IMG/VR virus record: IMGVR_UViG_3300009502_000114 | Location: 1-37,567 of that record | Origin: a virus | DNA length: 37,567 nucleotides | Direction: 5' to 3' (one strand) | In this document: positions 13,013-20,964 of the stretch, piece after piece | Position numbering within the stretch: position 1 is the stretch's first letter | How the letters are laid out: every line of letters begins with the position of its first letter | The notes under the pieces: model-generated | Told to the model about the DNA's origin: nothing | What the model saw: the letters and a program-made list of their open reading frames with translations, nothing else | The model's database searches: none | Program-made: the position numbers and the translations under genes

Positions 13013-13939
13013 TTACACCTCCGCAATATATTCCGATATTATTTTTTTAACCCCAGCATCAACATTATTACGTTTTAAAAATAAAGTCATGTTCCTTGAA
13101 AATGACATACTCTTGTGCCCACTCGTTTCTTTTACCTTTGCCACAAATTCACTAAAGCTTTTTTCCTTCTCTTTTTTCGCCACCAGATGGGCATCACTAA
13201 TTACATCCAGAGCATCAGCATGTGGTATCTCTACCCATTCAACTTTTCTTGTAACAATGTCGTACACACAAAACTGTGGATGATGCACCATGCATGCTTC
13301 ACTTGCTTCCAACCGTAGCATACATCCAGTGTTTACTATCTGCCGTTTCCCCTCTTTGAAATAAAACTTCTGGTGTGCATCACCACATAAAATAAAATCA
13401 AACTCTGGGTGATCATGCAAAAAGTCTGGGGCGTAATCATACTCTTCTTGTTTATTAAAAACTTTGTGCATCAGAATCTGTTTGTGAATAACAAGGATGT
13501 TACTTTCCTTTGTGGTTACTTCTGGTACTGCCTCACCATAAGAAGCACCATATATATTTATTTCCCACCCATCTTCTCTTCTGGAATATGGTGCAGAATC
13601 CAAAAGGTGCACAAGCTCAACACCTGCTAATACGCCCACAATAGTTTTATCGTTTACCATATTATGATAGTAAGAATCATGTTGTCCTTTGACCATGTAT
13701 AACTCAACGCCTTTTCTATCCCGATAGAATTTTAAAAGACTGATTAGACGGGGAAGTAAATCCCATGAGCGTTTGGTGTCCACAAGGTCACCAGCTTGTA
13801 AAATAACTTTAATACCATTCATGACAGCGTAATCAAAAACAAAATGTAATTTATCAAACTGAATATCTATAATATTATCAGTCCGACATACGGGTGCTGT
13901 AGCAAGCAAATGACAATCACTAAGATTTATTATTTTCAT
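13013..13939 (-). CDS. SbcD/Mre11-like DNA exonuclease
   Basis: This 308-aa metallophosphoesterase has the Mre11/SbcD series: SDCH (D7/H9), QAGDLVD, VKGQHDSYY (GNH-type motif), and LCGDAHQK toward residue 200. The family pairs with Rad50/SbcC to process double-strand ends and hairpins, as phage gp47-type proteins do with gp46. The ATG at 13939 is chosen because AAAGGAAAAAGA precedes it. An upstream extension overlaps the previous gene. It is followed by the coiled-coil and C-lobe genes. Confidence 0.88.
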   Translation of the reverse strand: MKIINLSDCHLLATAPVCRTDNIIDIQFDKLHFVFDYAVMNGIKVILQAGDLVDTKRSWDLLPRLISLLKFYRDRKGVELYMVKGQHDSYYHNMVNDKTIVGVLAGVELVHLLDSAPYSRREDGWEINIYGASYGEAVPEVTTKESNILVIHKQILMHKVFNKQEEYDYAPDFLHDHPEFDFILCGDAHQKFYFKEGKRQIVNTGCMLRLEASEACMVHHPQFCVYDIVTRKVEWVEIPHADALDVISDAHLVAKKEKEKSFSEFVAKVKETSGHKSMSFSRNMTLFLKRNNVDAGVKKIISEYIAEV

Positions 13940-14111
13940 TCTTTTTCCTTTGTATTGCATCAGCAAGAGAGTTATATTCAAAAATCCACTCTAAAGGTAT
14001 TGGAAAGCTGGCGGTAATATACCTTATTACAGCTTCCTCGATTTCCTCTTTTCTATAAATATCAGCAATATCTTTTGGTCTTAAACCACGTGGTGGTTTT
14101 TCTGTAGCCAT
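13920..14111 (-). CDS. Hypothetical protein, 63 aa
   Basis: The product includes RGLRPKDIADIYRKEEIEEA and PIPLEWIFEYNSLADAIQRK. It starts in a TAATG overlap with the dNMP kinase stop and overlaps the SbcD-like start. Small and helical; unrecognised. Confidence 0.68.
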   Translation of the reverse strand: MATEKPPRGLRPKDIADIYRKEEIEEAVIRYITASFPIPLEWIFEYNSLADAIQRKKNENNKS

Positions 14112-14617
14112 TATTTCATCCCCTCAACAACCAGAGCCATGCTCTGTTTTAATTCATCAAGGTCACCATCGTTAGTAACAACCATATCAGGCACAATCAA
14201 ATCCTGTTCTCGTTCAGAAGCATGATCACTTACTACACCAGTATCCCTGACAATCTTTACCAGAACACCACCATTACCCCTGATATAATCTGCTTCGCTC
14301 ATGAATCGTACATCATCAACTACAATTAATCCATTAAGTGAAAGGTAGCGAAATATACTCTCGTCCAGTTTATCTATCCAATAACTTTTTGATACCTGAT
14401 TGCGGAATATTTCAGTGCCGACCTTTTGCATCAGCCAGCGACTGTTATCTGTCTTCTTCTCATATGCCTCTTCTTTTGTAATCATCCCCGCATTGATCAA
14501 CATCATCTTCAATGCATCACTAAATGATTTCTTGATGAAGCCGTACTGGGACACCAGCATATCCGCTGCCGTTGATTTCCCCACACCCATCTTTCCTACG
14601 ATCCCTATTAGTTTCAT
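14111..14617 (-). CDS. Deoxynucleoside monophosphate kinase
   Basis: The enzyme phosphorylates dNMPs to dNDPs for phage DNA synthesis. The 168-aa product has a P-loop GKMGVGKSTAADM (residues 8-20), the segment MQKVGTEIFRNQVSKSYW (63-80) typical of phage dNMP kinases, and a Walker-B-like IVVDDVRF (98-105). It ends with a helical tail. It follows a promoter at 14685-14713 and is coupled to the next gene. Together with dCMP deaminase it forms the nucleotide-metabolism set. Confidence 0.88.
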   Translation of the reverse strand: MKLIGIVGKMGVGKSTAADMLVSQYGFIKKSFSDALKMMLINAGMITKEEAYEKKTDNSRWLMQKVGTEIFRNQVSKSYWIDKLDESIFRYLSLNGLIVVDDVRFMSEADYIRGNGGVLVKIVRDTGVVSDHASEREQDLIVPDMVVTNDGDLDELKQSMALVVEGMK

Positions 14618-14684
14618 TTTAGTCCTTTCATGTTATATTTTGTAAGCCATTTATAGGCTACCCAGTGTATGTTAGGCTATCATA

Positions 14685-14713
14685 ATAATACACTTTCTGT
14701 TACTTTGTGCAAA
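14685..14713 (-). promoter_or_regulatory. Sigma-70-like promoter for dNMP kinase and sbcD-like genes
   Basis: On the minus strand TTTGCA (14713-14708) and TATTAT (14690-14685) are 17 bases apart. Transcription would start about 60 bases ahead of the dNMP kinase ATG. The 130-base gap holds no convincing gene. A short frame ending in KWLTKYNMKGLK lacks a normal start codon. Confidence 0.5.
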
Positions 14714-14726
14714 TGTTACATACAAA

Positions 14727-14743
14727 GTCGGCATTAATCCGAC
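14727..14743 (-). terminator. Weak terminator-like hairpin
   Basis: GTCGG-ATTAATG-CCGAC followed by TTTGT lies just after the stop of the 14751-15113 gene and just before the promoter at 14685. The stem is only 5 bp and the U-run is short, so termination would be partial. Confidence 0.35.
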
Positions 14744-14750
14744 ATACATG

Positions 14751-15113
14751 CTATCCCTCAATGTTAAATACACCTGCGGTTAATATTACATCATGCGGTG
14801 ACGCTGAAGCAAAAGAACTATCATTTACACCAGCACCAGTACCGCAACTGATATCCCCCGCACCACCATAAGTCACCCACGGATAAGTATATGGGTAAGG
14901 TTGATTAGGATACACTATCGGATATGGAGCAGGTATCCACCTATCAATAACCACTGGATTTGACCAGTTATTGATTGTAACATTTGTCTGAAGCGTAAAC
15001 TTCTTCCATTCTTCTTTTGGTAGAATTTTCTCCAGCATTTTTATCAACTCATCTAACTTCACATTCTCTTCTATCTTAATTGTCTTTGCTGTTGTGTCTA
15101 ATTGTAGTCGCAT
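14751..15113 (-). CDS. Conserved phage protein of unknown function, 120 aa
   Basis: The N-terminus MRLQLDTTAKTIKIEENVKL, the segment LEKILPKEEWKKFTLQTNVT and the following INNWSNPVVID form a pattern I recognise from many phage genomes. No function is assigned to it. The middle is Pro/Tyr-rich (PAPYPIVYPNQPYPYTYPW) and the C-terminus is Gly/Ser-rich, so both are probably disordered. Confidence 0.75.
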   Translation of the reverse strand: MRLQLDTTAKTIKIEENVKLDELIKMLEKILPKEEWKKFTLQTNVTINNWSNPVVIDRWIPAPYPIVYPNQPYPYTYPWVTYGGAGDISCGTGAGVNDSSFASASPHDVILTAGVFNIEG

Positions 15114-15273
15114 ATTTTTTTCTCCTCATCCCCAAATCTATTTCCACATTATACTGTGCCTGTAATGTTGTGATAAAATCCGCAGCGTCATACAAGCCTT
15201 CTCTGTTTGCTACTATTATCAGTTCCTTTAATTGATCATTAACCGATAACTGTGACTGCCTTTTCTTTGCCAT
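15076..15273 (-). CDS. Hypothetical protein, 65 aa
   Basis: The ATG at 15273 is used because GGGGA lies about seven bases upstream. It begins MAKKRQSQLSVNDQLKELII and continues helical to NVEIDLGMRRKKYATT. It overlaps the next gene by 38 bases. Unrecognised. Confidence 0.65.
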   Translation of the reverse strand: MAKKRQSQLSVNDQLKELIIVANREGLYDAADFITTLQAQYNVEIDLGMRRKKYATTIRHNSKDN

Positions 15274-15443
15274 CACCATTCCCCTTTCGTAATTTCCATC
15301 AGTTGATCAAATATTGTATACTGCTCCTGCTCTTCAATCCCTTTCCTAAATGGGCATACTTGGCATATCTTTGCGTTGTTCTTCCTTTGCCTTACACAAT
15401 TTTTATAGAACCAAGATTTTTTATCCACTATAGGAAATTCCAT
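15273..15443 (-). CDS. Small Cys-containing protein, 56 aa
   Basis: The product begins MEFPIVDKKSWFYKNC and has CQVCPFRKG, giving three or four potential zinc ligands, then an acidic helix. It overlaps the next gene by TGATG and begins just after the stop of the upstream gene. No family is recognised. Confidence 0.65.
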   Translation of the reverse strand: MEFPIVDKKSWFYKNCVRQRKNNAKICQVCPFRKGIEEQEQYTIFDQLMEITKGEW

Positions 15444-15629
15444 TTATATAAACTCCACTTCTAAATTGAGCTCACCACAAAACTGAATTACTTTGCGTTT
15501 CAACTGTCCTTTGCTTTTGTGGTCGACAGTTGCTATAGTACACCAATGCTCACTTATAAAATCATGCCGAATTTTTACATAAGCAAACCAACAGCCATCA
15601 GCACCCTCTATCCATACCTGTGCTTTCAT
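15444..15629 (-). CDS. Hypothetical protein, 61 aa
   Basis: It starts MKAQVWIEGADGCWFAYVKI, contains EHWCTIATVD, and ends LNLEVEFI, a beta-rich pattern. The ATG follows the ribosome binding site GGGAAGAGTGAT. It is part of a run of tiny genes with coupled starts. Unrecognised. Confidence 0.68.
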   Translation of the reverse strand: MKAQVWIEGADGCWFAYVKIRHDFISEHWCTIATVDHKSKGQLKRKVIQFCGELNLEVEFI

Positions 15630-15630
15630 A

Positions 15631-15810
15631 TCACTCTTCCCATGAAAATTTAATCAATGAATTGAGTGCCCTGCCCTTAACAGTATTGCCTTCTACATCC
15701 ATTATAGCATGCTCTGGTATTTTACTGATGTCAATCAATTCACCTATTTTACTTCTTAAAAACTTATCAAAATCTTTTCTTTCAACCCAGAATTTTGCTT
15801 GCATTTCCAT
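15631..15810 (-). CDS. Small protein, 59 aa
   Basis: The ATG lies in a TAATG overlap with the stop of the phosphoesterase gene. The product is MEMQAKFWVERKDFDKFLRS, then IPEHAIMDVEGNTVKGRALN, ending FSWEE. The stop is two bases from the next ATG. Function is unknown. Confidence 0.65.
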   Translation of the reverse strand: MEMQAKFWVERKDFDKFLRSKIGELIDISKIPEHAIMDVEGNTVKGRALNSLIKFSWEE

Positions 15811-16652
15811 TATGCCACCACCTTTTCCAGTGACGCAATCTTCCCGCTGGAAATAGTCAATTTCAAGTAACCCAGTTCCACGGGATTATAAATATCAGAG
15901 TAATCATCGATCCCATCTTTGAATTTCTTTCTGAAGCTTCCAGCACAACCATACCAACGTTGATCAGGATTAATGTAACCACCATCACCAAGATCACCTT
16001 TTAAGTAATGTTGCTTCACGCCATCTTCACCATCTGTAATATACAACATTGGTGCTGGGGGTATTGTTAGAAGCTGATGGGGATGCCCGCAAACCATCAA
16101 AGCACAATCACCCATCCGATATTGCATAGACACTTTCATAGCAGCCAAAACATTTGCTTCACGCTGAAGAAAATCTTTTGCGTTACTTCTAAAGATCGGA
16201 ACATCATGTGTAAAGAACCCACGGAACAAAGTGTTACCCCTGTTCTGAAAAATTACTCTGGCTGTCCGTGTACCGTAGGGCACATCGAGCCCAAACTCTT
16301 TATCACAAAAAACATCATTAACCAAATTACCAAACCGATGGAGCTTCAATTCATGGTTACCACCAAGTGCACCTATGACCTGTGTCTTAATAGATTTGAA
16401 AATCTTCACCGCTTCCTTCATCTGCTTTAATGGAATAGGCTCTTTTATACCATCACCATTATACCGCTTATCATCCGTTGTAATCGCTTCGATGATATCA
16501 CCAAACAAAAACAACTTCCTTGTCGGGTCTTTCTCCAACCATTCCACCATTTCATAAATCCCCTTGTAATGGCACAGCCAGCTCCCGATGTGTTGACACG
16601 AACTTAAAGCCACTTCACACTCCATTGGTATTTCTGTAACTATTCGTTGCAT
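15810..16652 (-). CDS. Calcineurin-like metallophosphoesterase, 280 aa
   Basis: The product shows metallophosphoesterase motifs in order: SSCQHIG near residue 20, LFGDIIEAI (49-57), LGGNHELKLH (GNHE motif), FFTHDVP and CGHPHQL (GHxH motif). Such enzymes cleave phosphodiesters or phosphomonoesters using two metals. Its place in the recombination/repair cluster suggests a nucleic-acid or nucleotide substrate, but that is inference. The ATG at 16652 follows GGGAG. Confidence 0.85.
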   Translation of the reverse strand: MQRIVTEIPMECEVALSSCQHIGSWLCHYKGIYEMVEWLEKDPTRKLFLFGDIIEAITTDDKRYNGDGIKEPIPLKQMKEAVKIFKSIKTQVIGALGGNHELKLHRFGNLVNDVFCDKEFGLDVPYGTRTARVIFQNRGNTLFRGFFTHDVPIFRSNAKDFLQREANVLAAMKVSMQYRMGDCALMVCGHPHQLLTIPPAPMLYITDGEDGVKQHYLKGDLGDGGYINPDQRWYGCAGSFRKKFKDGIDDYSDIYNPVELGYLKLTISSGKIASLEKVVA

Positions 16653-17154
16653 AATATTTTCTCCCTTTCATTGTCATGTTTTCTGCTGTCTGATGTCGGC
16701 AATTAAAACAAGTACGATACCCTTCACCTTCCTCTAACGGAGCACCACAAGCAGTACATCGGTTGGTTGCCCCCCGAAGTTTATACAAGTTCCTCATAGA
16801 AAGAAGTGACTTTTTTCTAACAGTTTCTGCACAACTACCACATCGTGCCCGTCCTGCAAGAGCTGTCTGAGAGCAACTACAACACAGCCCCAAACGCAAA
16901 TTATTCAGTCTAAAAGCAACATCCCTCTTTCTATGTTTTTCCGCACAGGGGACACATATCCTCATTCCTAGTATAGCTTCATTAGAGCAGTGTGCACAAA
17001 GCCCTAATTTTTTATGTTCTTCACGATAAAGAGTATCACGCTTCCTCTTTTTTTCTTCACATACAAAACATAAAGATTTCCCTAGTAATGCATCGTTGGG
17101 ACAATTGGCACACAAGCCCAGTGCCTTACGTTCTTTTTTATTTTTATACCCCAT
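16615..17154 (-). CDS. Cys-repeat (tandem zinc-ribbon) protein, 179 aa
   Basis: Three near-identical units of about 36 residues each carry two CxxC pairs: LGLCANCPNDALLGKSLCFV, LGLCAHCSNEAILGMRICVP and LGLCCSCSQTALAGRARCGS. A fourth unit, CTACGAPL...CFNC, ends the array. The linkers are strongly basic (EKKRKRD, EKHRKRD). Such units should each bind one zinc and together contact nucleic acid. The function is unknown. Similar Cys-repeat proteins occur in phage and are sometimes found with HNH genes, but no HNH domain is present here. Confidence 0.8.
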   Translation of the reverse strand: MGYKNKKERKALGLCANCPNDALLGKSLCFVCEEKKRKRDTLYREEHKKLGLCAHCSNEAILGMRICVPCAEKHRKRDVAFRLNNLRLGLCCSCSQTALAGRARCGSCAETVRKKSLLSMRNLYKLRGATNRCTACGAPLEEGEGYRTCFNCRHQTAENMTMKGRKYYATNSYRNTNGV

Positions 17155-17157
17155 CAG

Positions 17158-17367
17158 TTACTTCCCCCGCTTCGGTGCACTCAGGTTAATGTTATGTTCC
17201 AGCTTCCACACCTTACCATAGTGGTTAAGGTACTTGCTCGCCTGTCGCTTGGTTTCAAACTTCCCCGATACAACAGCACCCGTTGCCGTATCCTTATGAA
17301 TCTTATTCTCAGTAAAGAACTGTACCACTTTACCTTTTGGCTTATCTGCTTTTTTAATAATCTGCAT
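17158..17367 (-). CDS. Basic hypothetical protein, 69 aa
   Basis: The ATG at 17367 follows GGGGGAATAAA. The product is MQIIKKADKPKGKVVQFFTE, then KFETKRQASKYLNHYGKVWK, ending SAPKRGK. It is net positive. Unrecognised. Confidence 0.68.
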   Translation of the reverse strand: MQIIKKADKPKGKVVQFFTENKIHKDTATGAVVSGKFETKRQASKYLNHYGKVWKLEHNINLSAPKRGK

Positions 17368-17368
17368 T

Positions 17369-17608
17369 TTATTCCCCCACCTTCCGTAGTTTACTAACAG
17401 ATATTGTTGTCTGCTTACGATTAATAGCTGTCCAATATTCATGTGGGTCAGGAACTACAGAAGCAACCAACGTCATATGATTCGATTGCCCACCAACATG
17501 TGTCTGAAAAATGTCTATTACTGTTCCCATTGCATGAAAACTATAATCAACATAAGTTGATTTGTGTACCCACATTACCCGATCACCAATTTTTATTTCA
17601 TCAGCCAT
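17369..17608 (-). CDS. Small barrel-like hypothetical protein, 79 aa
   Basis: The start IKIGDRVMWVHKSTYVDYSF and MGTVIDIFQTHV look like an SH3-type barrel, similar in feel to 8265-8462. It begins in a TAATG overlap with the SbcC-like N-terminal half gene. Function is unknown. Confidence 0.68.
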   Translation of the reverse strand: MADEIKIGDRVMWVHKSTYVDYSFHAMGTVIDIFQTHVGGQSNHMTLVASVVPDPHEYWTAINRKQTTISVSKLRKVGE

Positions 17609-18600
17609 TATATTTTGTACTCCTTTAAGAATTTATCCAGATGATGCTCAGAGAACGGCACTGTGCAATTCTCACAAAACGGACAGCCAGCATCTTCATT
17701 AGATAGTAAATATTCCTTGAATTCTTTTGTCTTCACCAGAGATTGTTTTCGTTGACTCTCCATTCTCGTTTCCATATTCTCTACATCATTAATGAGTCCC
17801 TGAACATCATCATAGGTCTTTTCCGCTTGCTCTAATTCAAACACCAGTGATTCCATTTCTGTAATCTTTAATTCATCAGCATTCAAATCAGTGCCCTGTT
17901 GTTTTAAGATACCATCACTCTTCTCCACAGAATAAACAAGATCACTGATGCAATTAATTTTTAATTTTGTATCATCCAAATTTTCTGCCACCAACTTTAT
18001 TTTAGCCAGCTCATCAACCATTGAATCAACGTCACCAACACCATCAAGTTTCTTTTTCAACTCGACTTCCTGTAACTCTAATTGTTTTATTTTTTTATTT
18101 TCGGAATTAATATCAGTGGTGATTGCAGATATTGCACTATCAACTTTTTCAAGTTTGGTTATTCGATTAAAAGTCTTCGCCACTTCCCCAGCAGAATTGC
18201 AAATAAGAAATGGTTGATCGGTTTGTTCTTGTGAGTTGAGTTCCGTCATGTTTGCTATCTGGGAAATTACATCGGGAACATCAGAGCCAATCGCTTTAAA
18301 AACATCAGCATCACCAACTGTATCATTCCCTATATAATAAGTTGCTTCCTTCTTACTTTTATTTAATCCAAAGTAACTTCCATCTTCAAACCCTGCCTGT
18401 ACATTTGTAACACCATCGGAAGTCAGATCAGAATTAAACCGAAACCCCAGCGGGCGGTTTGTTAACAGCCAATGAATCGCCCGAATGATATTTGATTTAC
18501 CAGACTCAGGCATGCCCACTATACAATTAACACCACTGGAAAATTCCAATTCAGTGTTAATGTGTGTGCGAAAGTTTTTTATTCGTAGTGAATTAATCAT
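17608..18600 (-). CDS. Rad50/SbcC-like ATPase, N-terminal lobe ending at a zinc hook
   Basis: The 330-aa product starts MINSLRIKNFRTHINTELEF and has a Walker A GMPESGKSN (29-37). A Q-loop/ABC region follows, then a long charged coiled coil (about 135-300). It ends with CPFCENC (C306, C309), the CxxC of a Rad50 zinc hook, just 21 residues before the stop. A full Rad50 would continue with the returning coil and the Walker B lobe. Those parts are encoded separately at 11826-12554. The ATG at 18600 is in an ATGA overlap with the resolvase gene. Confidence 0.82.
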   Translation of the reverse strand: MINSLRIKNFRTHINTELEFSSGVNCIVGMPESGKSNIIRAIHWLLTNRPLGFRFNSDLTSDGVTNVQAGFEDGSYFGLNKSKKEATYYIGNDTVGDADVFKAIGSDVPDVISQIANMTELNSQEQTDQPFLICNSAGEVAKTFNRITKLEKVDSAISAITTDINSENKKIKQLELQEVELKKKLDGVGDVDSMVDELAKIKLVAENLDDTKLKINCISDLVYSVEKSDGILKQQGTDLNADELKITEMESLVFELEQAEKTYDDVQGLINDVENMETRMESQRKQSLVKTKEFKEYLLSNEDAGCPFCENCTVPFSEHHLDKFLKEYKI

Positions 18601-19106
18601 CCATACACCTTCACAAGAGTAGTTGATTGTAATGCTATCCAAACACCACAGGCATCTGCAATATGCTCAAATTGATTTTTCACTTTAGGAAAATAATTAA
18701 AATCTCTGAAAATGAATCTTATAGACTCCATCATTTCATCTTTTGTTGCAGTCATATTGCCATACACTGCTTTCTTCACTTGCTGTTGTGTTGCAAACTC
18801 AGTTGGTAAATCTAAAAATGTAGCCACTGCTACAACAATAGCCGAAGCAAAAGCCATACTCACTGCTGCACGATGTCCCTTTGCACCACTGGGCATTTCA
18901 CCAATGATTCCTTTTACACCCCACTGTTTACAAACATCTAATAGTTCCCCTGTAATGTATTTTATCCGTTCAGCATTATCAGCCGATACACGTACTTTTT
19001 TATCTGTTGTCTTTTCTGTTTTAATACAACCCACGGCAATTAATGTATGGTTATTAAAAACAGCCCACCCCATATTCTTATAAGCTATGTCCAATGATAG
19101 TAACAT
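18597..19106 (-). CDS. RuvC-like Holliday junction resolvase
   Basis: The 169-aa product has the RNase H-fold acidic series: LSLDIAYKNMGWAVF (D6), GIIGEMPSG (E in the second strand), and EHIADACGVWIA near the end with the final Asp. This is the pattern of RuvC-type resolvases encoded by phages. It would resolve recombination and replication intermediates before packaging. The ATG at 19106 follows GGGAG, and the gene sits between the recombination ATPase and RecA genes. Confidence 0.8.
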   Translation of the reverse strand: MLLSLDIAYKNMGWAVFNNHTLIAVGCIKTEKTTDKKVRVSADNAERIKYITGELLDVCKQWGVKGIIGEMPSGAKGHRAAVSMAFASAIVVAVATFLDLPTEFATQQQVKKAVYGNMTATKDEMMESIRFIFRDFNYFPKVKNQFEHIADACGVWIALQSTTLVKVYG

Positions 19107-19276
19107 TATTTCTCCCACTCCCTTTCTTTTGGTGGTTCTGACATAAATGGAAAAGGATTATTTACTTGTTGTTTAAGATATTTAATATCCTCTGCCATTT
19201 GGTCAAGGACTAATCCTATTATCCAATCTATGTTTTCCCGACCACTACACAGTTTTATAATTTCACTCGGTTTCAT
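19106..19276 (-). CDS. Small protein, 56 aa
   Basis: The frame starts and ends in TAATG overlaps with its neighbours. It encodes MKPSEIIKLCSGRENIDWII, then helical VLDQMAEDIKYLKQQV, ending EPPKEREWEK. The last 21 bases match those of the 9966-10280 gene and include the binding site of the next gene. Function is unknown. Confidence 0.65.
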   Translation of the reverse strand: MKPSEIIKLCSGRENIDWIIGLVLDQMAEDIKYLKQQVNNPFPFMSEPPKEREWEK

Positions 19277-19659
19277 TAATGCAATCCTTCCATTTTGTTT
19301 TTTTGCTTTAACCGCTGTGCAGTATCCTCATCTTGTTTTTCAAACGCCTCATCACCCCAGTAAAGTACACCATCACTGCAATGGTAACAATTTTCCATCA
19401 CCTGCACATTAATATTATTTCTCAATAAAGAATACATAACTTCTGCTACCACATCAGGCACTGCATCCAAATCAAAAGAAACCCCTAAATCATCCCCTTC
19501 AATTGAAAAAGAGCAGTGCCAATCCATAAATAGGACGCAACTACCATCCTCAAATTCCACAATTTCAAATTGATCATGATCCTCTTCTGGAAAATTAAAA
19601 TGCTTAATTAATTTATCTCGTACTAAACTTAATAACTCATGTTGCTTTTTTGTTTCCAT
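19276..19659 (-). CDS. Acidic hypothetical protein, 127 aa
   Basis: The product has a helical start, METKKQHELLSLVRDKLIKH, an acidic beta section FEDGSCVLFMDWHCSFSIEG, and helices around AVPDVVAEVMYSLLRNN. A polar tail with ENCYHCSD carries a CxxC. No family is recognised. It lies directly after the RecA-like gene. Confidence 0.7.
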   Translation of the reverse strand: METKKQHELLSLVRDKLIKHFNFPEEDHDQFEIVEFEDGSCVLFMDWHCSFSIEGDDLGVSFDLDAVPDVVAEVMYSLLRNNINVQVMENCYHCSDGVLYWGDEAFEKQDEDTAQRLKQKNKMEGLH

Positions 19660-19664
19660 AAAAT

Positions 19665-20696
19665 CTACCGTACCTTTGGTTGACGATTAGTTTTAAATTT
19701 ATTTTCTACCTCATGCCATAATTCAATCACACTCTCTTTTAATCTACCTTGTAATTCATTTTCTTCAATATACATTATTGCACGTTCCATTGATTGGTAT
19801 GTTTTACCATCGAAACAATCATACAATGTATTTCTTGTCATATCTTTCACATACTGTAAATTACCCATTACATCATCAATGCCATATCCAAAACGAATAT
19901 AAATTTTACAATCCCTATATGGGGCATCAACAGTTGATTTCTGAATATAACATGTACTTTCAATCCCAAGTGCCTTTTTTACCTTCTTGCCATTAATATC
20001 AATTTCACGTTCAATTTTACCTGCCTGATTAACACGAATACGAAGGGATGCATAAAAAGGAATGGCACGCCCCCCTGTTGTTGTTTCACCAAACTGCCCC
20101 TCTCGCACTTGATTAGAACATGCAATGATCCACCCATTATTTGCAATGATACGTGCTGTTTTACGCAACCCTTCAGAAAAAAGTTTTGCCCTACGCATTC
20201 CCATTTTGTCCGATGATTCCATTTCCAACGAAGAACTGAGTGCAGCTAAACTATCTGTAGCCACAACATTAATCATTTTAGGATTCTTTGGTTGCCACTG
20301 AGCAATAAGATCAAACATCTCATCCACCTGATCAGGACGATGGTAATCTTTTGCATCTAACTTGATCCCATATATTCTAGCATATTCCTGATCGAGCCTA
20401 GCTTCAGGATCGAGAAACATTACCTGCCCACCTTTTGATTGAGCATCAGCACCTATCTCTGAAAGGATAGCTGTCTTCCCTGAACCAGCAGCACCATAAA
20501 TTTCCATAATAATTCCTCTGGGGATTCCACCAATCCCTTTACTACCCGAAATAGTTAAGTCTAATAAAGTGCTACCCGTACTTACTAAATCAGTGTAATC
20601 TAATTTTTTAGATTTTACAATTTCTTTCTTAGCCTCAGCCACAATCTCATCGGCAACATCTGTAATTGCTTTTTTCTTGTCCCGTTTTTTGATCAT
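19665..20696 (-). CDS. RecA-like recombinase
   Basis: The 343-aa product has a RecA core. Walker A is GAAGSGKT (68-75), the catalytic-E-like region is GQVMFLDPEARLD, and Walker B lies in INVVATDSLAALS. DNA-binding loop L1 is near SSLEMESSDKMGMRR, and SNQVREGQFGETTTGGRAIP matches the L2 region. Phage RecA/UvsX proteins catalyse strand exchange for recombination-dependent replication and repair. The neighbours (SSB upstream; resolvase and Rad50-like genes downstream) fit. It overlaps the upstream gene by 50 bases. Confidence 0.92.
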   Translation of the reverse strand: MIKKRDKKKAITDVADEIVAEAKKEIVKSKKLDYTDLVSTGSTLLDLTISGSKGIGGIPRGIIMEIYGAAGSGKTAILSEIGADAQSKGGQVMFLDPEARLDQEYARIYGIKLDAKDYHRPDQVDEMFDLIAQWQPKNPKMINVVATDSLAALSSSLEMESSDKMGMRRAKLFSEGLRKTARIIANNGWIIACSNQVREGQFGETTTGGRAIPFYASLRIRVNQAGKIEREIDINGKKVKKALGIESTCYIQKSTVDAPYRDCKIYIRFGYGIDDVMGNLQYVKDMTRNTLYDCFDGKTYQSMERAIMYIEENELQGRLKESVIELWHEVENKFKTNRQPKVR

Positions 20697-20964
20697 TTGC
20701 TCTTATGCTCCCTAATGTAATTTTAAAAGAATCTATAGTTGCTCTAACGTCCCATGTGACAGTAATGGTATCACTTCCTTCATACCCACGCAAACTTAGT
20801 AGTTTATCAATACCTCTTTTTGCTTTATTATGGGCTTCCATATATATCTCACCACATAACACTTCTGCCATGTAGTCAACCAGTTTCTGTGTTTCCTCTG
20901 GGGACACATTATATTTTTCTCTAAAAGATGGGACTTCATTGTTTCTTTCTGTAAAAAAACCCAT
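20647..20964 (-). CDS. Hypothetical protein, 105 aa
   Basis: It begins MGFFTERNNEVPSFREKYNV and includes SPEETQKLVDYMAEVLCGEI, then beta-type TITVTWDVRATIDSFKITLG. The TAATG start is coupled to the gene before and its end overlaps recA-like by 50 bases. Unrecognised. Confidence 0.68.
   Translation of the reverse strand: MGFFTERNNEVPSFREKYNVSPEETQKLVDYMAEVLCGEIYMEAHNKAKRGIDKLLSLRGYEGSDTITVTWDVRATIDSFKITLGSIRANDQKTGQEKSNYRCCR

Noticed and set aside
14618-14684. Small gene ending in KWLTKYNMKGLK before dNMP kinase
   Set aside because: The frame has no ATG, GTG or TTG at a usable position and begins right after a stop codon.
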